A stretch of DNA of 11,113 bases from Bacteroidota bacterium (GTDB lineage: Bacteria; Bacteroidota; Ignavibacteria; Ignavibacteriales; Melioribacteraceae). The notes beneath the pieces are model-generated. The model was not told the DNA's origin and did no database searches. It saw only the letters and a list, made by a program, of their open reading frames with translations. Shown here piece after piece: positions 7,778 to 11,113 of this stretch; within the stretch, counting starts at the first letter, position 1, and the number at the start of each line of letters is the position of its first letter. The DNA lies in assembly GCA_021812745.1 (NCBI GenBank), contig JAKAMS010000052.1:1-11113 (forward strand), read 5' to 3'. The position numbers were made by a program, and so were the translations under genes.

Positions 7778-8494
7778 TTAGTTGAGAGTGCCAAAAATAC
7801 TTTTGCAACGCAGTTTCCAAACCATAACAATTGCTTCACGAACAATTTTCTTGGACATCTTTGATGTTCCTTGAACTCTGTCTGTAAACGTTATCGGAAC
7901 TTCAAGCAAGCGGAAACCTTTTTTCCAAGCTTTATAATTCATCTCTATCTGGAATGAATATCCGTTTGAATGGATTGCGTTTAGATCAATTGATTCTAAA
8001 ACTATTCTACGAAAACATTTGAATCCGCCCGTACCATCTTTTACAGGCATACCGGTAATAATTCTTGTGTAGAGATTCGCAAAATAACTTAAGAGCAGTC
8101 TTCTAATAGGCCAATTAATTACACGTACACCGTGAATGTACCTGCTTCCAATTACCAAATCGTATTCTTTAATTTTTTCTAGAAACCGTTGTAGTTCTTT
8201 GGGGTCGTGAGAGTAATCTGCGTCCATTTCAATTGCAGCTTCGTAGCCATGAGAAAGCGCATATTTAAAACCGGCAACATAAGCGGTGCCCAAACCCATT
8301 TTTCTTTCACGCTTAATAATTTTTACACGCGGTTCTTTTACACCAACCTCTTCAACATATTGCGCAGTGCCATCGGGGGAATTATCATCAACCACCAAGA
8401 TATCCAAGTCAGGATACATATTTAGTAGATCCAAAAGCAGTTTCTGGATGTTATGAATTTCATTATATGTTGGAATAATTACAATTGCTTTCAT
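7778..8494 (-). CDS. Polyprenol monophosphomannose synthase (DPM1-like GT2)
   Basis: This enzyme is expected to transfer mannose, or a related hexose, from a GDP-sugar to a polyprenyl phosphate at the cytoplasmic membrane face, making a lipid-linked donor used by GT-C enzymes on the other side. The 238 residues equal the single-domain DPM1 type. Motifs are IIPTYNE (6-12), VVDDNSPDGT (34-43), the metal-binding MDADYSHDP (90-98), GSRY (116-119), GTGGFKC (154-160) and FTDRVQGTSKMS (203-214). The last is the acceptor-loop motif typical of DPM synthases. It lacks the C-terminal membrane or GtrA-like domain found in some relatives, so it should be soluble or peripheral. A GGAAAG at 8501-8506 lies 6 bases before the ATG. 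It starts 14 bases after the sugar transferase and stops 7 bases before the GT2 fusion. The sugar could differ from mannose, as relatives use glucose. Confidence 0.93.
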   Translation of the reverse strand: MKAIVIIPTYNEIHNIQKLLLDLLNMYPDLDILVVDDNSPDGTAQYVEEVGVKEPRVKIIKRERKMGLGTAYVAGFKYALSHGYEAAIEMDADYSHDPKELQRFLEKIKEYDLVIGSRYIHGVRVINWPIRRLLLSYFANLYTRIITGMPVKDGTGGFKCFRRIVLESIDLNAIHSNGYSFQIEMNYKAWKKGFRLLEVPITFTDRVQGTSKMSKKIVREAIVMVWKLRCKSIFGTLN

Positions 8495-8508
8495 ATTCTG
8501 CTTTCCAA

Positions 8509-9912
8509 TTAATCGTAGTGTCCTTTTCCAAAAAGCACAACAAAGATAGTTCTAAAAAGAATTTTAAAATCCATTCTTAAACTCATATTCTCAATATAAA
8601 ATAAATCGTAACGAAGTTTTACTTTTACGTCGTCTATTGTTTCGTCATATTTATGTTTTACCTGTGACCAGCCTGTTATTCCCGGTCTGACTTTTAGCCT
8701 GCGTTTATATAAAGGAATTTCGTGAGACAGTTTTTCGACGAAGAAAGGGCGTTCCGGTCGAGGGCCAACAAAGCTCATATCTCCTCTTAATATATTTATT
8801 GCTTGAGGTATTTCGTCGAGTCTGACTTTACGCATAAATTTTCCTACGCGTGTAATTCTTGGATCGTCTTTTGTAGACCAAACCGGACCGGAATGTTTTT
8901 CAGCATCCGCAACCATTGTTCTAAATTTTATAATTTTAAAAACTTTTCCATTCATGCCGGAGCGTTCTTGTTTGTAGAATATGGGACCTTTGCTTTCTAA
9001 TTTTATTAGGAGTGATGCAACTAATGTTGCAGGAGAGGTAATAATAATAAGCATGAAAGAAAGAATTATGTCCATCAATCTTTTTATTTTTCTCTCCCAC
9101 TCCGGCATCAGTTCCGGCATAACATCTATTAAAGGAAATGTATATAACTGAGATACTTTTGCCTGTCCGCTGATAATATCATATAAGTCCGGAACGATTT
9201 TTATCTCAACATTTTTCCCTTCACATCTTGAAATAACTTCGAGAATAGTTTCTTCTTCATGACGTCCGAGAGAAATAATTACATTTTTTATGAAATATTT
9301 ATCAATCACAAGTTCAAGGTTGTGAATTGTATCTACCACAGAGATGTTATTATAAGACTTACCTAATTCCGCTTCATCTGCCGCAGCATAAGCAACAACA
9401 TCTAATCCAAGTTCCCGGAATTTTATGATTGATTTATGAATTTCATTCGACTTGGAATTGAAACCAATAATAAGAGTATTCCTTCTTCCAATTCCTTGAA
9501 CGAGCAACCGCCTTTGAAGACTGCGTATGAATAATCTTCCGGCACCTACAACAAAAAGAAAAATTCCCCAGTAAAGAAAAATGTAAAAGCGAATTGATGT
9601 TGCGACTCCTGTTGTGTAATCATCATAAAGGATAAGAAAGAATAGTATGAATACGCCAACGAATGACGTTTTAAATAAAGTTGAGAGTTCATCAAAGCGG
9701 GAAAGTGCAAACCATGTCCGGTACATACCCACAATAGTGAAAATTATGAGCCAATAAAAATAAACCGCTACCATAGAAAGGAGTAAATTAGGCTGCGCTA
9801 TCAGCTCGAACCACCCAGATTGAACACGAAGATAGAAAAAGAACAGCCACGCTAGGTTCACTGCAATAAAATCTGTAATAAGTATTAAAAATTTCTCTGT
9901 TTTTTTATCCAT
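8509..9912 (-). CDS. Undecaprenyl-phosphate sugar-1-phosphate transferase (WcaJ/WbaP type)
   Basis: This initiating enzyme moves a sugar-1-phosphate from a nucleotide sugar to undecaprenyl phosphate and so starts a lipid-linked surface glycan. The 467 residues match the long form: four membrane helices (about 8-28, 44-64, 82-98, 107-127), a Rossmann-like CoA-binding_3 region (144-265), a membrane-associated helix (about 278-303) and a complete bacterial sugar transferase domain. All hallmarks are present: KQERSGMNGK (314-323), KFRTM (329-333), RLDEIPQ (364-370) with the catalytic Asp366-Glu367 dyad, RGDMSFVGPRPERP (376-389), RPGITGWSQV (409-418) and YDLFYIENMSL (435-445). The sugar (glucose, galactose or other) cannot be told. 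It starts 9 bases after the FAD enzyme gene and ends 14 bases before the DPM synthase, which suggests one operon. It is the intact counterpart of the degenerate module fused to the GT2 two genes downstream. Confidence 0.95.
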   Translation of the reverse strand: MDKKTEKFLILITDFIAVNLAWLFFFYLRVQSGWFELIAQPNLLLSMVAVYFYWLIIFTIVGMYRTWFALSRFDELSTLFKTSFVGVFILFFLILYDDYTTGVATSIRFYIFLYWGIFLFVVGAGRLFIRSLQRRLLVQGIGRRNTLIIGFNSKSNEIHKSIIKFRELGLDVVAYAAADEAELGKSYNNISVVDTIHNLELVIDKYFIKNVIISLGRHEEETILEVISRCEGKNVEIKIVPDLYDIISGQAKVSQLYTFPLIDVMPELMPEWERKIKRLMDIILSFMLIIITSPATLVASLLIKLESKGPIFYKQERSGMNGKVFKIIKFRTMVADAEKHSGPVWSTKDDPRITRVGKFMRKVRLDEIPQAINILRGDMSFVGPRPERPFFVEKLSHEIPLYKRRLKVRPGITGWSQVKHKYDETIDDVKVKLRYDLFYIENMSLRMDFKILFRTIFVVLFGKGHYD

Positions 9913-9921
9913 AACACCAGA

Positions 9922-11113
9922 TTATAATTTTTCAAAAACTTTATCTGAAATAAAATCTCCAATTGATAAAGATGCTGTAGCCGCCGGAGACGGGGCGTTA
10001 CAAACATGAATTACCCGTTTATCTTCAACAATATAAAAATCATCTAATAAACTGCCGTCTTTGATAGAAGCTTGAGCACGGACTCCGGCTCCTCCGGGTA
10101 TTAAATCATCTTCAACAATTTCCGGAATCAATTTATTCAGCGCCTTTACAAAAGCTCTTTTATTATATGAACGGTAAAACTCTCCCAGCCCCATTTTCCA
10201 ATGTTTTCTTATCATTTTATGAAAACCGCCCCAGGAAAAAGTTTCAATTGTATCACGTAGATTAAAACTAATTTTGGTATAACCTTCTCTTTTGAATGAA
10301 AGGACAGCATTAGGTCCGCATTCAACTTCACCGTCAATCATTCTTGTAAAGTGAACACCAAGAAATGGAAATGCAGGATCTGGAACCGGATAAATTAGCG
10401 AGTTCACTAATTTTTTTTTCTCTTCTTTTAATTTGTAATACTCTCCTCGGAACGGAATCAAGCGTAATTGTAAATCCGGGTGTGTAATTTTAGCGATTCT
10501 ATCTGCAAATAAACCGGCGCAAGTAACTATAACTTTAGACTGATAAGAATTGCCGCTTGCAATAACTTCGCATCCATCATTCTTTACAATAATATTTTCA
10601 ACTTTGCTGCCGAACTCAATTTTTGCATCAAAATGTTTAATCAGTTCAAGATATTTTTCGGAGACTTCCGTGTAATCAATAATTCCAGTTTGAGGAACAA
10701 ATACGCCGGCAACACCGTCGGTGTGCGGTTCTATTTCAAGGAGTTCTTTCTTATGAAGTTTTTTTAATCCTTGAAGACCATTTTGTTCTCCGCGTTTAAA
10801 AATATTTTCCATTGCGGAAATTTCATTTTCGGAAGTAGCGACAATAACTTTACCGCAAATATTATAACGAATATCATTCTTCCGGCAAAAATTGATAAGC
10901 ATTTTATAGCCGTTCACACAGTTTTGTGCTTTCAAACTTCCCGGTTTGTAATAAATCCCGGAATGAATTACGCCGCTGTTATTTCCGGTTTGATGCTGTG
11001 CAACACTATCTTCTTTTTCAAGAATTAAAAGTTTTAGAAAAGGATTCTTCTCAAGAATTTTGAGAGATGTTGCCAAACCCACAATACCCGCACCCACAAC
11101 TATAACGTCATAT
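9922..11113 (-). CDS. lhgO: L-2-hydroxyglutarate oxidase/dehydrogenase-like FAD enzyme (N-terminus cut by right edge)
   Basis: This is an FAD-dependent oxidoreductase of the DAO fold that, in the LhgO family, oxidises L-2-hydroxyglutarate to 2-oxoglutarate. The frame has no stop before the right edge, and the last visible codons read YDVIVVGAGIVGLA, the first FAD-binding strand and GxGxxG loop. The true start is therefore only a few codons beyond the window. Counting from the second Val of that motif, the family signature TGNNSGVIHSGIYY is at 37-50, with CAGLFADRIA at 193-202, RGEYYKL at 217-223, CGPNAVL at 260-266, GGAGVRAQ at 335-342 and the C-terminal FAD-binding NAPSPAATASL at 367-377. 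It stops 9 bases before the sugar transferase start, so it is probably the head or an early gene of the operon. LhgO is the best family match; a relative with another 2-hydroxyacid substrate remains possible. Confidence 0.88.
   Translation of the reverse strand, partial: YDVIVVGAGIVGLATSLKILEKNPFLKLLILEKEDSVAQHQTGNNSGVIHSGIYYKPGSLKAQNCVNGYKMLINFCRKNDIRYNICGKVIVATSENEISAMENIFKRGEQNGLQGLKKLHKKELLEIEPHTDGVAGVFVPQTGIIDYTEVSEKYLELIKHFDAKIEFGSKVENIIVKNDGCEVIASGNSYQSKVIVTCAGLFADRIAKITHPDLQLRLIPFRGEYYKLKEEKKKLVNSLIYPVPDPAFPFLGVHFTRMIDGEVECGPNAVLSFKREGYTKISFNLRDTIETFSWGGFHKMIRKHWKMGLGEFYRSYNKRAFVKALNKLIPEIVEDDLIPGGAGVRAQASIKDGSLLDDFYIVEDKRVIHVCNAPSPAATASLSIGDFISDKVFEKL

Noticed and set aside
7771..7845. 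Upstream ATG at 7845 as start of the GT2 fusion (686 residues)
   Set aside because: It would overlap the DPM synthase by 68 bases, and the extra 25 residues show no family similarity. The internal ATG at 7768-7770 starts right at the first beta strand of the GT2 fold and leaves a normal 7-base gap.
11095..11097. GTG as the start codon of the LhgO-like gene
   Set aside because: This GTG encodes the second Val of YDVIVVGAGIVG, in the middle of the first FAD-binding strand. The frame stays open to the right edge, so the gene is truncated by the window, not started here.

Overview
The window is about 11 kb of AT-rich bacterial chromosome in which every supported gene lies on the minus strand, so transcription runs from right to left. 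The proteins look like those of the Bacteroidota/Chlorobiota (FCB) group. Ignavibacteria or a relative is my best guess, from the style of AccA, the YbgC-like thioesterase and the intergenic repeat. That is recall of family character, not a search result. I see no tRNA, rRNA, CRISPR array, integrase or transposase.

In transcription order: (1) an L-2-hydroxyglutarate oxidase-like FAD enzyme, cut by the right edge; (2) an intact membrane sugar-1-phosphate transferase that would start a lipid-linked glycan; (3) a soluble polyprenol-phosphate-mannose (DPM1-type) synthase; (4) a fusion of a GT2 glycosyltransferase to a sugar-1-phosphate-transferase-like membrane module whose catalytic centre is missing; (5) accA, the acetyl-CoA carboxylase carboxyltransferase alpha subunit; (6) a YbgC/4HBT-type acyl-CoA thioesterase; (7) a MOP-superfamily (Wzx-like) polysaccharide flippase; (8) dut, dUTPase; (9) dnaE, the replicative polymerase alpha subunit, cut by the left edge. 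Genes 1 to 5 are separated by only 5 to 14 bases and look like one operon. Larger gaps (51 to 102 bases) separate genes 5 to 9.

The glycan genes form a partial lipid-linked surface-polysaccharide pathway: initiation on a polyprenyl phosphate, a polyprenyl-P-mannose donor, sugar addition by the GT2 fusion, and flipping across the inner membrane. No polymerase or ligase is present in the window. These genes are interleaved with lipid-synthesis and DNA-metabolism housekeeping genes.

The points most worth a second look are the GT2/pseudo-sugar-transferase fusion next to an active paralogue, a palindromic repeat just after the dut stop codon that is framed by a 12-base direct repeat, and a DnaE PHP domain that keeps all nine metal-ligand positions expected of a proofreading-type PHP site.
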